Assembly (NCBI RefSeq): GCF_000013725.1
Contig: NC_007955.1
Coordinates: forward strand, 713,579 to 777,578
DNA from: Methanococcoides burtonii DSM 6242
GTDB lineage: Archaea > Halobacteriota > Methanosarcinia > Methanosarcinales > Methanosarcinaceae
Length of the DNA stretch: 64,000 bases
Direction of reading: 5' to 3'
The notes under the pieces were generated by a model that did no database searches, was not told the origin of the DNA, and saw nothing but the letters and a program-made list of their open reading frames with translations. The first letter of the stretch is position 1. Each line of letters starts with the position of its first letter. This document shows positions 46,923 through 57,411 of the stretch, in pieces. The translations under genes were made by a program, and so were the position numbers.

Positions 46923-47053
46923 GCTCTGTAGAAAGCCTATCAAAATCCACATACATAAACTGGAATTGAGATTATAATCCAATATCGTGCAACACATTCA
47001 ATAATATTTTTGTATTTGATTATTGTCCAAATATTAAGGATTTCTACAGAGCC
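46923..47053 (-). repeat. MITE-like repeat, copy B (131 bp)
   Basis: Reverse-complement copy of 27670-27800. By eye about nine of ten bases agree, and the core ATTATTGAATGTGTTGCACG is identical. Ends are GCTCTGTAGAAAGCC and GGATTTCTACAGAGCC. The rest of the 46700-47245 gap holds no gene. Confidence 0.8.
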
Positions 47054-47245
47054 TATTCTGTATTATTTTAAGTTGTTAACAATTTAAGGAAGAATGTGAT
47101 CATTATAATTTAGAGCAGTTTAGCAATACTACCTTGGGTAGAGTAATGGGTAAAGTTATTATTAATGTAATCCAAACTATTATTATCTGGATCTTAATAT
47201 CAAATCTTCTCTTTTACACCACAAGAACAACACAAAGGTGACACA

Positions 47246-47644
47246 ATGCTCGATCGCTTAATCCCCCAACAAAAAGCAACTTCTACCCGCCTTGGCGGTC
47301 TCCTCATACTCGTAGGTGAGACCATGTTCCTTTTCTCTCTCCTGAACTTCCTTATGATAACCCGTATCCAGTATTACAGTTCGAACGATACGTTGTTCAG
47401 GACACTATTTCCTGAATACACGTTCTTCCTTGTAGGGATGATAGTTGTTGCTTTTATCGGCATGTGGCTAACCTATGTCTATATCTTTCCTAGTAAACAG
47501 AAGTTCTCGCAGGAACAGGCTATCAAAGACGGTAGAAGCCCGATGTATGACAAACTTGTGCAGATGCATGAGGAAATGCATCAGATGCAAAGCACGATCG
47601 ATGATCTTCAGGAACAAGTTGGGACCTTGACCAGGGACAAATAA
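47246..47644 (+). CDS. two-helix membrane protein with C-terminal coiled coil
   Basis: 132 residues: a first helix at about 17-38, a second at 58-82, and a soluble C-terminal half (about 100-130, YDKLVQMHEEMHQMQSTIDDLQEQVGTL) with heptad spacing of a coiled coil. I do not recognise the family. It ends two bases before the metallophosphoesterase gene, so all three genes to the helicase are likely one operon. A membrane tether for a nucleic-acid machine would be speculation. Confidence 0.75.
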   Translation: MLDRLIPQQKATSTRLGGLLILVGETMFLFSLLNFLMITRIQYYSSNDTLFRTLFPEYTFFLVGMIVVAFIGMWLTYVYIFPSKQKFSQEQAIKDGRSPMYDKLVQMHEEMHQMQSTIDDLQEQVGTLTRDK

Positions 47645-47646
47645 AA

Positions 47647-48510
47647 ATGGTGATCTCTATAGACCCTGTTATTGATGAGCCTGCACTTGTAGTATCCGGA
47701 GAGTTCACATCTCTTGTACTGGCTGACATCCATCTGGGGATCGAGTGGGATCTTTATCAGAGTGGTTTTTCCATACCCAGCCAGATAGAGCAACGCCTTG
47801 AACGCATAATGGGCCTTGTTGAGCAGACATCTCCTGATCACATAATTCTTCTCGGTGACATCAAGCACAACGTTCCGCAGGTCTCGTGGCAGGAGAGGGA
47901 TGAGATCCCCTATTTCATCAGTACCCTTGCAGAGCGAGCAACAGTTGATATTTTCCCCGGTAATCATGATGGAGGGATAGAATTCTTACTTCCCAAAGGT
48001 TGTGATGTAAAGCTACATTCTCCAAGGGGTGCCATCATCGATGGGGTGGGATATTTTCATGGCCACACGTGGCCATCGATCGAGATCTTATCTGCAGAAC
48101 AAGTAATTGTAGCTCATAATCACCCCACGGTACGGTTTACTGATGCAATGGGTTATTCAGTGGTCGAACAGGTTTGGTTAAAGACACACTTCAAAAAGGA
48201 AGTATTTGTGGACCACTTCAAAAACTCTTTCCTTGATGAGGAAAGTGGGAATTGGTCTGATCCTGAAGTTCTGGTAATACCAGCATTCAACGAGCTTTGT
48301 GGTGGTGTGGCATTTAATGAATCTGTGCGTGATGACCTCCTCGGTCCCATTTTTTCTTCAGGAGCGGTCGAGCTTGATGATTCCGAAATATACATGCTTG
48401 ATGGGACATTTCTCGGAATACTGAAAAATATAAGGAAACTTGATGAAACGAAACCACGGACCGGCAAAAAGTGGTCAAGGAAAAAACGTTCGGTCAGAGG
48501 TGGCAAATGA
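47647..48510 (+). CDS. metallophosphoesterase of the Lhr-associated type (COG1407-like)
   Basis: 287 residues. The five metal-binding blocks of calcineurin-like phosphoesterases are present: LADIHLG (Asp27, His29), [21 protein letters not shown] and HGHTWP. The archaeal group to which it belongs is regularly encoded next to Lhr helicases, as here, where the stop and the helicase ATG overlap (ATGA). It probably has nuclease or phosphodiesterase activity on nucleic acid in DNA repair; not demonstrated by sequence. The C-terminal tail is very basic ([14 protein letters not shown]). Confidence 0.88.
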   Translation: MVISIDPVIDEPALVVSGEFTSLVLADIHLGIEWDLYQSGFSIPSQIEQRLERIMGLVEQTSPDHIILLGDIKHNVPQVSWQERDEIPYFISTLAERATVDIFPGNHDGGIEFLLPKGCDVKLHSPRGAIIDGVGYFHGHTWPSIEILSAEQVIVAHNHPTVRFTDAMGYSVVEQVWLKTHFKKEVFVDHFKNSFLDEESGNWSDPEVLVIPAFNELCGGVAFNESVRDDLLGPIFSSGAVELDDSEIYMLDGTFLGILKNIRKLDETKPRTGKKWSRKKRSVRGGK

Positions 48511-51341
48511 GCTTTGACAATATGTTCAACAAATTTCACCCTGCGATCCAGGCAGCTCTGGAAAAACAGGGATTCAAAGCACCTACGCAGCCTCAGGAAA
48601 TGTCCTTCCCTCACATCCTTGCAGGTGAACACACATTCCTCATAGCCCCAACAGGCTCAGGAAAGACCGAATCAGCAGTGTTGCCGATGTTCGATCATAT
48701 TCTTCGCAAGAGCGAAGAGGACCGTGTCGGTATGTCTGCTCTTTACATTACACCGCTGCGTGCACTCAACCGGGACATGCTGACACGTATCCAGTGGTGG
48801 GGACAAGAGCTGGGGCTTGATGTGCAGGTACGTCATGGAGATACTACTCCGTATCAGCGGCAAAAACAATCCAAAAATCCGCCGGATCTTCTGATAACAA
48901 CTCCTGAAACTCTCCAGGCAATGTTCACAGGTTCACGTTTGAGGAAAAATCTCGAATGTGTAAGTTATGTTGTTGTTGACGAGATACACGAGCTTGCTTC
49001 TTCCAAGCGAGGCGCTCAGCTTTCAGTCGGACTTGAGCGTCTTGTCGAAATATCCGGTGAGTTCCAGAGGGTCGGCCTGTCAGCTACAGTAGGGAACCCC
49101 GATGTTGTTGCTCATTTTCTTGCAGGTGCAAAACGGGAAGTTGCAATCGTACAGGTTTCCATGCTAAGCCTTCTTGAGTTCAATATTATATATCCGCAAG
49201 TCACAGATGAAGACATCGAGATCGGAAAGAAGCTCGGATGCGAACCGGAATTTGCATCCCACCTTCGATCCATCAGGGAGATAGTTGAAACCCATATATC
49301 TACCCTCATCTTCGTGAACACACGACAAAGCGCCGAAGCTCTCGCATCAGGATTCAAATTGCTCGGAGCATCCGTTGGTGTACATCACGGCTCTCTCTCA
49401 GTGGATGCCCGTATAGAAGCCGAAGAATCCTTCAAAGCAGGTGACCTTCGGGGACTCATATGTACTTCATCAATGGAGCTGGGTATCGATATCGGTAAAG
49501 TTGACCACGTTGTCCAGTATGGTTCCCCCAGACAGGTTTCCCGATTGTTACAACGTGTGGGGCGTGCAGGCCACAGAATACACGAAATATCCCGGGGTAC
49601 GATCCTCACAATGGGAACCGATGATATTGCGGAAAGTATGGCCATAGCCAAAGCAGCTCTGCGGGGGGAAGTTGAGGATATAATCCCGCACACAGGCTCC
49701 CTTGATGTTGTCGCAAACCAGATATCCGGGATGGTGATCGATTTCGGGGATGTCGAGATCGAAAAGATCCATTCCATCCTGAATCGCACATATCCTTTCC
49801 GCGATCTTTCTCTTGAGCAGCTAAAACGTGTCATCGAACAGATCACCGAATATCGCATGGTCTGGCGTGAGGAAGGTTCTAACACTATCAGCAGGAGAAA
49901 GAAAAGCTGGCAGTATTATTATGACAACCTTTCCATGATACCGGATGAAAGGAAGTTCGAGATATTCGACATTGTCTCCGGCAGGTCTGTCGGAGTGCTT
50001 GATGAGGCCTTTGTAGTAAACTTCGCATCTCCCGGTGCGGTCTTCATAACTAAAGGCGAAATGTGGCGTGTTATCGAGATGAACACCGACAGGGACAGGA
50101 TAAAGGTCGAGCCCATAAAGGCCATGGGCGAGATCCCAAGCTGGGTCGGTGAGGAGATCCCTGTTCCGTTCGATGTTGCACAGGAAGTAGGTAGGATCAG
50201 ATTCAGGATATCGTTCCTTATTCATGATGGAAAAGATGATGCTGAGATCGTTGAAGACCTAATGAAAGACTATCCGGTGGATGTTCCCAGTGCTCTTACG
50301 ATCATCGAGCTGGTGCGTGAACACATCTCAAAAGGCTGCCCTCTTCCTGATAATGATACAATTGTAGTTGAAGACGAAGGTGAAGCCGTAATAATCAATT
50401 CCTGTTTCGGACACAATGTCAACGAGACGCTTGGAAAGGTTATCACTTCTCTTCTGGCTGCCCGGTTTGGGGGCAGTGTTGGACAGGAGGTCGATCCATA
50501 CAGGATCAGATTGCAGCTTCCAAGACGCATGAAAGCCTTGCATATTCAGGAGATGATCTATGATCTTCAGCCTGAACATATTGAACCTATAATCGAGATG
50601 ACCCTTAAGAACACCTCGGTCATGAAATGGAAAATGGTTCATGTGGCACGGAAGTTCGGTGCATTAAGTCGTGAGATCGATTATGATCGTATCAGTATGA
50701 AGAAGCTCCTCGAGATCTACAAGGGGACGGCCATGTATGATGAGGTCATACGTGAGATATTCCACAACATGCTCGATGTGGATAAAGCCTCTGAGGTACT
50801 GGGACTGATAGCATCCGAGGAAATGGTCATACTTTCAAGTCCTGTACCAACTCCTATCGGAGGTGCGGGATTTGCAATGAAACGTGATCTTGTGGCACCG
50901 GAAAAAGCGGACCGATCCATCGTCCTTGCATTAAAGGACAGGATAATGCATGACCGGATCATCCTTTTCTGTGTAAATTGCAAGAAATGGGTGTCCCGAA
51001 GGAAAGTGATGAACGTACCTGATGAGATCATATGTCCGGTATGTGATTCAAAAATGATAGCTGCTCTCAAACCATGGGAAGAGGATGAGATAAAGCTGGT
51101 CAAAAAACAGGATAAGGTGACCGCAAAAGAGGACGTGAAACGTATTCAGAGGGTCTATCGTAATTCTCACATTGTAATGGCCAGTGGAAAACTTGCTGTC
51201 ATTGCTCTTGCAAGCAGGGGTATAGGTCCTGAGACAGCTTCAAGGGTCATCGAGAAGATGCGGGTGGATGAGGAAACCTTTTACAGGGATATCATGGCGG
51301 CTGAAAGGAATTATGCCAAGAACAAGCAGTTCTGGAAATAA
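48507..51341 (+). CDS. Lhr-type superfamily 2 DNA helicase
   Basis: 944 residues. Motifs: Walker [12 protein letters not shown] (about 48-58), DEIH box [12 protein letters not shown], motif [12 protein letters not shown], motif [16 protein letters not shown], motif [11 protein letters not shown]. Then comes the winged-helix and Lhr-core C-terminal region. A Cys4 zinc ribbon near residue 820-845 (CVNCKKW...CPVCDS) is the variant seen in many archaea. These enzymes unwind DNA and DNA-RNA hybrids at stalled forks and in repair. The ATG at 48507 with GAGGTGG is preferred to a GTG 36 bases upstream. Confidence 0.93.
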   Translation: MSFDNMFNKFHPAIQAALEKQGFKAPTQPQEMSFPHILAGEHTFLIAPTGSGKTESAVLPMFDHILRKSEEDRVGMSALYITPLRALNRDMLTRIQWWGQELGLDVQVRHGDTTPYQRQKQSKNPPDLLITTPETLQAMFTGSRLRKNLECVSYVVVDEIHELASSKRGAQLSVGLERLVEISGEFQRVGLSATVGNPDVVAHFLAGAKREVAIVQVSMLSLLEFNIIYPQVTDEDIEIGKKLGCEPEFASHLRSIREIVETHISTLIFVNTRQSAEALASGFKLLGASVGVHHGSLSVDARIEAEESFKAGDLRGLICTSSMELGIDIGKVDHVVQYGSPRQVSRLLQRVGRAGHRIHEISRGTILTMGTDDIAESMAIAKAALRGEVEDIIPHTGSLDVVANQISGMVIDFGDVEIEKIHSILNRTYPFRDLSLEQLKRVIEQITEYRMVWREEGSNTISRRKKSWQYYYDNLSMIPDERKFEIFDIVSGRSVGVLDEAFVVNFASPGAVFITKGEMWRVIEMNTDRDRIKVEPIKAMGEIPSWVGEEIPVPFDVAQEVGRIRFRISFLIHDGKDDAEIVEDLMKDYPVDVPSALTIIELVREHISKGCPLPDNDTIVVEDEGEAVIINSCFGHNVNETLGKVITSLLAARFGGSVGQEVDPYRIRLQLPRRMKALHIQEMIYDLQPEHIEPIIEMTLKNTSVMKWKMVHVARKFGALSREIDYDRISMKKLLEIYKGTAMYDEVIREIFHNMLDVDKASEVLGLIASEEMVILSSPVPTPIGGAGFAMKRDLVAPEKADRSIVLALKDRIMHDRIILFCVNCKKWVSRRKVMNVPDEIICPVCDSKMIAALKPWEEDEIKLVKKQDKVTAKEDVKRIQRVYRNSHIVMASGKLAVIALASRGIGPETASRVIEKMRVDEETFYRDIMAAERNYAKNKQFWK

Positions 51342-51394
51342 AATGCTTTTTTTGTTTTTATTTTCGCCACAATATACTTATACTTTGCAAAGCC

Positions 51395-53149
51395 ATGAAT
51401 TTCTTTATGGATATAAGGGACAAGGTCTTTGCAGCTACCGGTAAGGTCAAAGCCGATACTATCTTTTTCGGCGGTCTTCTGATCAATGTCAACACAAAAG
51501 AGATGTTGTATCGGGATATTGCGGTAAAGGAGGGCTATATCGTTGGCATCGGGGATGTTTCTTCCCTTAAAGGTGATGAGACCGAAATGATCGATGTGAC
51601 CGGCAAGCATCTTTGTCCCGGGCTAATGGATGGTCATGTTCACTTTGAATCCAGTATGGTGACCTTAAGTCAGTTCGCAGTACCGGCACTGGCACACGGA
51701 ACCACTTCGGTCGTTATAGATCCTCATGAGATAGCTAATGTTCTTGGCAGAGGTGGTATTGAACTTGTCCTCGATGAAGCAGCTACTCTTCCGCTAAATG
51801 CTTTTGTTGCTGTCTCTTCCTGTGTCCCTGCAACTTCCTTTGAGACTGCTGGAGCTTCCATCGATGTTGATGATATTGTATCCCTGATAGCTAATGAGAA
51901 CGTTGTCGGACTTGGCGAGATGATGGACTATCCCGGAGTTGTCTTTTGTGATGAGACAAAGCTTTCAATGATACGGACAGCCCTCAAAGAGCGGTTGGTC
52001 GTTGATGGCCACTGTCCTGCACTTTCCAGAGAACAGCTATTCGGTTATATGTGTGCCGGAATATCAACTGACCACGAATCCATCGAGTATGAAGAAGCTC
52101 TTGAAAAGCTGCGTCTTGGGATGAAACTTATGATACGGGAAGGTTCGGCTGCAAAAGCCCTTGATAAATTCCTTCCCCGCCTGATCGGGGATGGTGTTTC
52201 CCTTGAAAATGTGTTCTTTGTAACGGATGACAAACACCCATCTGACCTGTTAAAAGGCTATATGGATGTGATCGTCAGAAGGGCGATAGAACTGGGACTT
52301 TCACCTCTGGATGCTATTTCGATGTGTACCATCAATGCTGCGAAACATTATCGTGTGGACCATATTGTCGGTTCGCTTTCCATGGGAAGAAAAGCTGACA
52401 TTATCGTATTGGAAGATCTTGAAAAATTCATTATAGATTCGGTCTATGCATCTGGCAGACCGGTGGAAAGTTTTGTTCCTTCGTACGAATATCCGGACAC
52501 AGTTTTCAATACTGTGAAATTTGATGCAGTTACTGCCACAGACCTACAGATAATGTCCGATGCGGATAAAGATCATAGAGTACGGGTCATCAAAGTAGTT
52601 CCTGACCTTATCGTGACAGAGAATGAGACCTTTGTTCTGCATTCTGATCGACATGGGATATTAATGCCGGATGTTGAAAATGATGTGCTTTCAGTTGCTG
52701 TTATTGAAAGGCATGGGAAAAACGGGAACATTGGTACAGGTTTCATTAAAGGAATGGGTCTCAGGAACGGTGCTATCGGACAGAGCATTGGTCATGACAG
52801 TCATAATGTGGTCGTTACGGGTGTAGACCATTCGGACATGGCATTATGTGCCAATACGATACGTAGCATGAATGGTGGGATCTGTGTGGTCAGTAATGGT
52901 AAGGTTGTGGAACAGCTTGAGCTTCCGTTTGCAGGGTTGTTGAGCACATTGCCTGCGGAAGAGGTTGAAAAAAAACTCACTGATCTTCATAAAGCAGTAA
53001 AAGAGATAGGTTGTGCTCTTCCTGCTCCGTTTATTACACATTCTTTCATAGCCCTTCCTGTAATACCTTCTTTACGGCTTACTGACATGGGGCTTTTTGA
53101 TGTGGATAAGTTCAGTCTTGTATCCCCAATAGATGAGGTCATGGAGTGA
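51395..53149 (+). CDS. ade: adenine deaminase
   Basis: 584 residues, full length for the amidohydrolase-type adenine deaminases. It converts adenine to hypoxanthine in purine salvage. Metal-binding and family blocks: LMDGHVHFESSMV, VIDPHEIANVLG, GLGEMMDYPGV, VDGHCPAL, STDHESIEYEEAL and FVTDDKHPSDLL, then NAAKHY and the C-terminal domain. A TATA-like TATACTTATAC lies just upstream and no clear ribosome binding site is seen, so a leaderless mRNA is likely. Confidence 0.95.
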   Translation: MNFFMDIRDKVFAATGKVKADTIFFGGLLINVNTKEMLYRDIAVKEGYIVGIGDVSSLKGDETEMIDVTGKHLCPGLMDGHVHFESSMVTLSQFAVPALAHGTTSVVIDPHEIANVLGRGGIELVLDEAATLPLNAFVAVSSCVPATSFETAGASIDVDDIVSLIANENVVGLGEMMDYPGVVFCDETKLSMIRTALKERLVVDGHCPALSREQLFGYMCAGISTDHESIEYEEALEKLRLGMKLMIREGSAAKALDKFLPRLIGDGVSLENVFFVTDDKHPSDLLKGYMDVIVRRAIELGLSPLDAISMCTINAAKHYRVDHIVGSLSMGRKADIIVLEDLEKFIIDSVYASGRPVESFVPSYEYPDTVFNTVKFDAVTATDLQIMSDADKDHRVRVIKVVPDLIVTENETFVLHSDRHGILMPDVENDVLSVAVIERHGKNGNIGTGFIKGMGLRNGAIGQSIGHDSHNVVVTGVDHSDMALCANTIRSMNGGICVVSNGKVVEQLELPFAGLLSTLPAEEVEKKLTDLHKAVKEIGCALPAPFITHSFIALPVIPSLRLTDMGLFDVDKFSLVSPIDEVME

Positions 53150-53228
53150 ACTTTATCTCATGGTAAATATCTGAAAATGTGAGGGCTGTAGAAAGGTCGG
53201 GCTAAATAGTCCTTTCGTACCTCATACA

Positions 53229-53278
53229 AAAAAAGTGGCATGCAACATATCATATACTAAATTAATGCGAGCATGCCA
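53229..53278 (-). terminator. terminator after the GH15-like gene
   Basis: TGGCATGC (minus strand, 53278-53271) pairs with GCATGCCA (53243-53236) around a 27-base loop, followed by CTTTTTTTG. Confidence 0.55.
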
Positions 53279-53292
53279 TTTGCTAAAATGTC

Positions 53293-54525
53293 TTATCCGA
53301 ATTTTTCAATGTAGTCTTTGTAGGCTCTGATATATTCTGCGTGTGGCCAGATAAGCGGAATGGTGACATAAGCCATACCATCCTTCCATTTAGGGTGGTT
53401 ACGCACGTTCTCTATCATCGTTAGTTTACTATCTCTTAAGATCTTTGCATTGGTATAATCCTCTAACCACATCTCGAAACGTTCTATGGTTGAAATGTGT
53501 TCAGGCAGGAGATAGTTGTGTGCCATATCGACCACCCAACCAAGATACATTTCTGCCATGTCCTGATCATCAATAGCAATGTAATGGCTTGCCAGTTGGC
53601 AGGTAAAATGGCACCATGGTCCATATCCACCATTGTTCCTCCCCCACATCTCAGGGTAACGGTTCAATCCGCCTATTTCTTTATCCCAGAGATTTTCATG
53701 GATCCTCCTGACAGTATAACGGTTCTTTATGTCCTGTTGTTCAATGATGCCAAAGTAAGCAGGAGCGTATTCAACTACATCTACATCAATGACAGTAGAT
53801 GCAAAAGCATCGTAACCGATAGGATTGCTGTTCTTTTCTTTTACACGTATGCACTTGATGAACGTTCGCCTTCTCGGGCTGTACATTCGGGTGAGGATCG
53901 CCTCTTTTATCTTTTCAGCTTCCATTTCCCATGTAGTAACATCCTTACCCAACGCTGCCCCCATTTTCACTGCAGCTTGTATTCCGGCACAACAGGCGCA
54001 ATTCGCGTATATCTCGAATCCGTGCTCGTATGCCGGATATTCGTGAATGCTGTTTATGGTATGTACAAGATCCACTTCTTCGTTCTTGTTCATAAGAATG
54101 AATTCGACTGCTTTTGAAATGGTGTCCCAGTGTTTTTCAACAAATTTTTTGTCTGCCAGTTTTTCAAAGAACATCCCGCCAGTAGCTTCAAAATATTTTC
54201 CCATGGAATAAAGGACCAAACCATTTCCATCTATCTGAAGGTCTTTATAACTGGCATCATTTCCATCTACGTCATATCTCTGAGAAAATTCTCCAAGAGG
54301 CTTTTGTGAATTAAGTACAAATTCAAGTCCTTTCTTTGCTTCATCCATCATGTCTGCTGCAATACATCCCAGAATATCTACAGAGTGATCCCGGGGGTAA
54401 ATGAAAGGGTAACGTGTTCCTGGAGGACTTGCATAGAATCCTCCTTTCTCATGCTGGTTGTTTTTCAGTATCTTCACGCTGTTCTCGTAAAGTCTTTCTG
54501 CTTCGATCAGATTCAATGTTTTCAC
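53293..54525 (-). CDS. GH15-like glycoside hydrolase
   Basis: 410 residues forming one (alpha/alpha)6-barrel-like domain with no signal peptide, so cytoplasmic. GH15-type marks: RYPFIYPRDHSVDILG near residue 38, GGYGPWCHFTCQLASHYI and LLPEHIS near 345, where the catalytic base of glucoamylase-like enzymes sits. It lacks the N-terminal beta domain of full glucoamylases. Third gene of an operon starting with gpgP, overlapping the previous gene by four bases (GTGA). A role in breaking down a glucosyl compound such as glucosylglycerate, trehalose or glycogen is inference. Confidence 0.8.
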   Translation of the reverse strand: MKTLNLIEAERLYENSVKILKNNQHEKGGFYASPPGTRYPFIYPRDHSVDILGCIAADMMDEAKKGLEFVLNSQKPLGEFSQRYDVDGNDASYKDLQIDGNGLVLYSMGKYFEATGGMFFEKLADKKFVEKHWDTISKAVEFILMNKNEEVDLVHTINSIHEYPAYEHGFEIYANCACCAGIQAAVKMGAALGKDVTTWEMEAEKIKEAILTRMYSPRRRTFIKCIRVKEKNSNPIGYDAFASTVIDVDVVEYAPAYFGIIEQQDIKNRYTVRRIHENLWDKEIGGLNRYPEMWGRNNGGYGPWCHFTCQLASHYIAIDDQDMAEMYLGWVVDMAHNYLLPEHISTIERFEMWLEDYTNAKILRDSKLTMIENVRNHPKWKDGMAYVTIPLIWPHAEYIRAYKDYIEKFG

Positions 54526-55052
54526 TCCTTGTCAGGATTCTGGATCTTGCAAACGTAATACGATCTTTCGAGGTATTTATCTACTTCTTCTTTATTCATC
54601 CCGGCTCTTTCAAGGGCTTTTTCGTTATACACATTGTTATGTGTTCGAGGACATTTTGCGCCTACATTAAGAAGTTCGACACCAGCGAGCTCAGCACGCT
54701 TTGTGGTATAACTGTGATAAAGGATTCCGGTAACGGATGTAAGTGCCGGATATTTCCATCCATCTTCAGCTTCCTCCATTTTCCGGTTGGAGAGATTTAC
54801 AAGTTCGATGAACTGTGAAGGACGCTCGCCATACATCTGGAGGAAATCCAAAAGCATGTTGGAGAACGGGCAGAGTGGTATATAATTGACATCATCTTCA
54901 CGTGCACCTTCAAAGCCAGGTCCTTCTATCTCTGCAAGTTTTATACCTATCTTTTGGAGCCAGTCAGTTGTTTCTTCCAGCCCGTCTTTGTCAACCATCC
55001 CGATGATGCCCAGCAAAAAGGCCTTTGATATCATATTTTCAACGCGTATCAA
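54522..55052 (-). CDS. conserved-looking protein of unknown function in the glucosylglycerate operon
   Basis: 176 residues, unknown to me. Soluble, with three spaced Cys (PLCPFSNML, GAKCPRTH, YYVCKIQ) that could hold a metal or cluster, and an alpha-helical N-terminal half. The TTG at 55052 is preceded by AGGGGGG at good spacing; an ATG 18 bases later is possible. It sits between gpgP (30-base gap) and the GH15-like gene (four-base overlap), so it should be part of the compatible-solute operon. A regulator, sensor or missing enzyme of that pathway could be guessed but not shown. Confidence 0.7.
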   Translation of the reverse strand: MIRVENMISKAFLLGIIGMVDKDGLEETTDWLQKIGIKLAEIEGPGFEGAREDDVNYIPLCPFSNMLLDFLQMYGERPSQFIELVNLSNRKMEEAEDGWKYPALTSVTGILYHSYTTKRAELAGVELLNVGAKCPRTHNNVYNEKALERAGMNKEEVDKYLERSYYVCKIQNPDKE

Positions 55053-55082
55053 TTAATTACCCCCCTTTATTCTCAAGTATGA

Positions 55083-55901
55083 TCAAATATTATTGTTTTT
55101 TCCAATAAGGTCCATTATCGCATTGTTCCAGCCGACAGGCCCGATACCTTCAGCATGCTTTATCTCTGTCAGTATTATCGATGGATCATATTTACCATCC
55201 GGCTTTTGCACAAGGAATGGGATATCCACGGCTTTTAACATTGGAAGGTCGTTCAGGCTGTCTCCGAGTGCTATTGTGACAACTTCTGTGAACTGTTGCC
55301 TGTAGATCTCAGTCAAAGCCCTGACAGCTTTTCCTTTGTCATTGTCTCCCATAATATGCCAGTAGCGTCCCCCTTTTGTATAATTCAGTCCGGCAGCGTG
55401 TATCAGTTCAATGACCTTTGCAGTCGCATTCTCATCTTCTTCAAGCCTGAACGCTTCATCATATTCTCGCAGTTTGGCAAGTTTTGCAGATCGGATGTCA
55501 AGGCCTGTGTCCTTGCTCACACCCTCAGCATCGAGGTCACCAAATCCTGTGATCTTAAAACCGGTCTTCTTGCGGATATCTTCAAGCACTCCCCTGATCC
55601 TGGTATAAGATGTTCCAAATTCTATAACTTTATAGTTACCAATTTCATGTACATCTTTCAGTTCAATACTGAAATGATCCTTTGGTATGAAAATTGCTCC
55701 TCCGTTCTCTGATATGAACGGATGGTGGCATTCAAGTTCATCAACATATACTTCAAGTTCTGCACGTGTCTTGCTTGTACAGAATATTAATGGTATCTCT
55801 TTCTCTTTTAAGAGATCAAGTGCTGGTCTTGCAGCATCGTATGAGTATGTGTCATGGTCTATCAGCGTGCCATCAAGATCTGTAAAGATGATGTGTTTCA
55901 A
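55083..55901 (-). CDS. gpgP: glucosyl-3-phosphoglycerate phosphatase (HAD family, MpgP-like)
   Basis: 272 residues. HAD motifs are intact: FTDLDGTLID (nucleophile Asp8), FCTSKTRAEL, a Lys in KGKAVRAL and GDSLNDLPMLKA. The C2B cap and SENGGAIFIPKDHF block match mannosyl-3-phosphoglycerate phosphatases. Because the divergent gene encodes a glucosyl-transferring synthase, the glucosyl substrate is more likely; both activities are known in such enzymes. The start is a TTG after a run of G's. The product glucosylglycerate is a compatible solute. First gene of the minus-strand operon. Confidence 0.92.
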   Translation of the reverse strand: MKHIIFTDLDGTLIDHDTYSYDAARPALDLLKEKEIPLIFCTSKTRAELEVYVDELECHHPFISENGGAIFIPKDHFSIELKDVHEIGNYKVIEFGTSYTRIRGVLEDIRKKTGFKITGFGDLDAEGVSKDTGLDIRSAKLAKLREYDEAFRLEEDENATAKVIELIHAAGLNYTKGGRYWHIMGDNDKGKAVRALTEIYRQQFTEVVTIALGDSLNDLPMLKAVDIPFLVQKPDGKYDPSIILTEIKHAEGIGPVGWNNAIMDLIGKNNNI

Positions 55902-56138
55902 AATACGCCCCCCGGCAAATATTATGTATACAGTTTCTGTTGCTGCTGCTTATACTGTATAATATCATTTGAAATTCCCTTTATTATAAAAGCTTATATT
56001 GTATGTCCTATATATAGATACTCTAGTCATTAACATTATATTCCTTAATATCGTCAATGTGGGGGTTGGCATCCTTATAAAGGGTTACATGGGAGTTAAC
56101 TCTTGAATTATGGGTGCTTTCGCTATTCGGGGAGTTAA
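55902..56138. promoter_or_regulatory. divergent promoter region of gpgP and gpgS
   Basis: Two AT-rich TATA-like segments are seen: CTATATATAGATA at 56009-56021 for gpgS, and TGTATAATATCA around 55956-55967 on the gpgP side. GGGGAG at 56129-56134 is the gpgS ribosome binding site. The divergent layout would allow joint control of synthesis and maturation. Confidence 0.45.
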
Positions 56139-57353
56139 ATGGATTTTTATCAAGAATACATTACAACGATTCATGATTTTTGTATCGACAAAGAACAGCT
56201 TGTTAAAAGAATAGAGGGGCTAAAGGTCAGCAGACCTGCTTCACTTATCATTCCTATTCTTTATAAGGAAGTTGAGAACCCGCCTCTCAAAAAGATAATC
56301 ACAGACCTTAATGAATGCACTTACCTAAGTCAGGTTGTGATCGCTCTGGCGGCTGAAACCACTGAGCAGTACGTGCATGTGGTCGAATATTTTAAAGACC
56401 TTAAACTTCCCCATATTGTTGTATGGTGCGATGGTCCACGGATAAAGCAGATCATTTTCGATATGAAAAAGAAAGGTATCGATCTTACATCTTTTAAAGG
56501 AAAGGGAAAAGATGTCTGGATAGCTACTGGCATAGCAACTCTTGAATCGTATGCCATTGCTTACCACGATGCGGACATTGTGACCTATTCGGTGGATCTT
56601 CCGGCAAAGCTCCTTTATCCTATTGTCGAGACCGAACTTAATTTCTTTTTCAATAAAGGCTACTATGCAAGGATTAATCTGGATTCTATGACCATGCATG
56701 GTCGTGTTTTCCGGCTCTTTGTCCGTCCTTTGCTCGATACTCTGCAATCCGAGTCTAATGCAGATATTTTGAGATATTTCCTCGCTTTCAGGTATACTCT
56801 TGCAGGGGAGTTCGCTATGACCAGTGACCTTGCCATGAACATACGCATTCCTGCTGACTGGGGGCTTGAAGTTGGTCTTCTTGCAGAGGTTTACAGGAAC
56901 GCTACAACAAAAAAGATATGTCAGATCGATCTGGGTTATTATGACCACAAACATCAGGAACTGGGTGTAAATAGATCAGAAGGTCTTTGTAAGATGGTGA
57001 GTGATATTTTCACGACATTTATGCGCGTTGTGACAGAGTCTACGGATAACCGCATTTCAGAGTCATATCTCCATGGGATACATGTCAGGTATAAGCGATT
57101 AGGTCAGGACCTTATCCGAAGATATCATGCGGATGCTCTTTGCAATGGGCTTTATTATAACAGGCATGAGGAAGAAATATATGTGGATATGTTCGCCCGT
57201 GTGATAAGAAAGGCTGGTGATGATTACAGACATGATCCTTCTGACGTACTGATGCCGGACTGGACACGGGCCCTTTCTGCTGTACCGGATCTCAGGGAAA
57301 AATTATACGAAGCATGTATTGCTGATGTCAAGGAGTATTGTGAAAAGAAGTGA
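56139..57353 (+). CDS. gpgS: glucosyl-3-phosphoglycerate synthase (GT81-like)
   Basis: 404 residues with a GT-A fold: ASLIIPILYKEVENPPLKKII near residue 35, the YHDADIVTYS block with its metal-binding acidic cluster near 146, and a long C-terminal half with YYARINLDSMTMHGRV and AGEFAMTSDLAMNIRIPADWGLEVG. This matches archaeal GpgS, which joins glucose from an NDP-glucose to 3-phosphoglycerate. The phosphatase GpgP, encoded divergently, then releases glucosylglycerate. Cytoplasmic, osmo- and salt-protection role. Confidence 0.92.
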   Translation: MDFYQEYITTIHDFCIDKEQLVKRIEGLKVSRPASLIIPILYKEVENPPLKKIITDLNECTYLSQVVIALAAETTEQYVHVVEYFKDLKLPHIVVWCDGPRIKQIIFDMKKKGIDLTSFKGKGKDVWIATGIATLESYAIAYHDADIVTYSVDLPAKLLYPIVETELNFFFNKGYYARINLDSMTMHGRVFRLFVRPLLDTLQSESNADILRYFLAFRYTLAGEFAMTSDLAMNIRIPADWGLEVGLLAEVYRNATTKKICQIDLGYYDHKHQELGVNRSEGLCKMVSDIFTTFMRVVTESTDNRISESYLHGIHVRYKRLGQDLIRRYHADALCNGLYYNRHEEEIYVDMFARVIRKAGDDYRHDPSDVLMPDWTRALSAVPDLREKLYEACIADVKEYCEKK

Positions 57354-57411
57354 TATCCTTCTCCTTAATATATTTACTTTTTCGAATGACATAAAGCCAT
57401 CCTTAAATATT

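Noticed and set aside
46923-47053. Repeat as a terminator or attenuator of the cohesin gene
   Set aside because: It starts over 220 bases after the stop, its ends are 131 bp apart and a second copy exists elsewhere, so a mobile repeat fits better.
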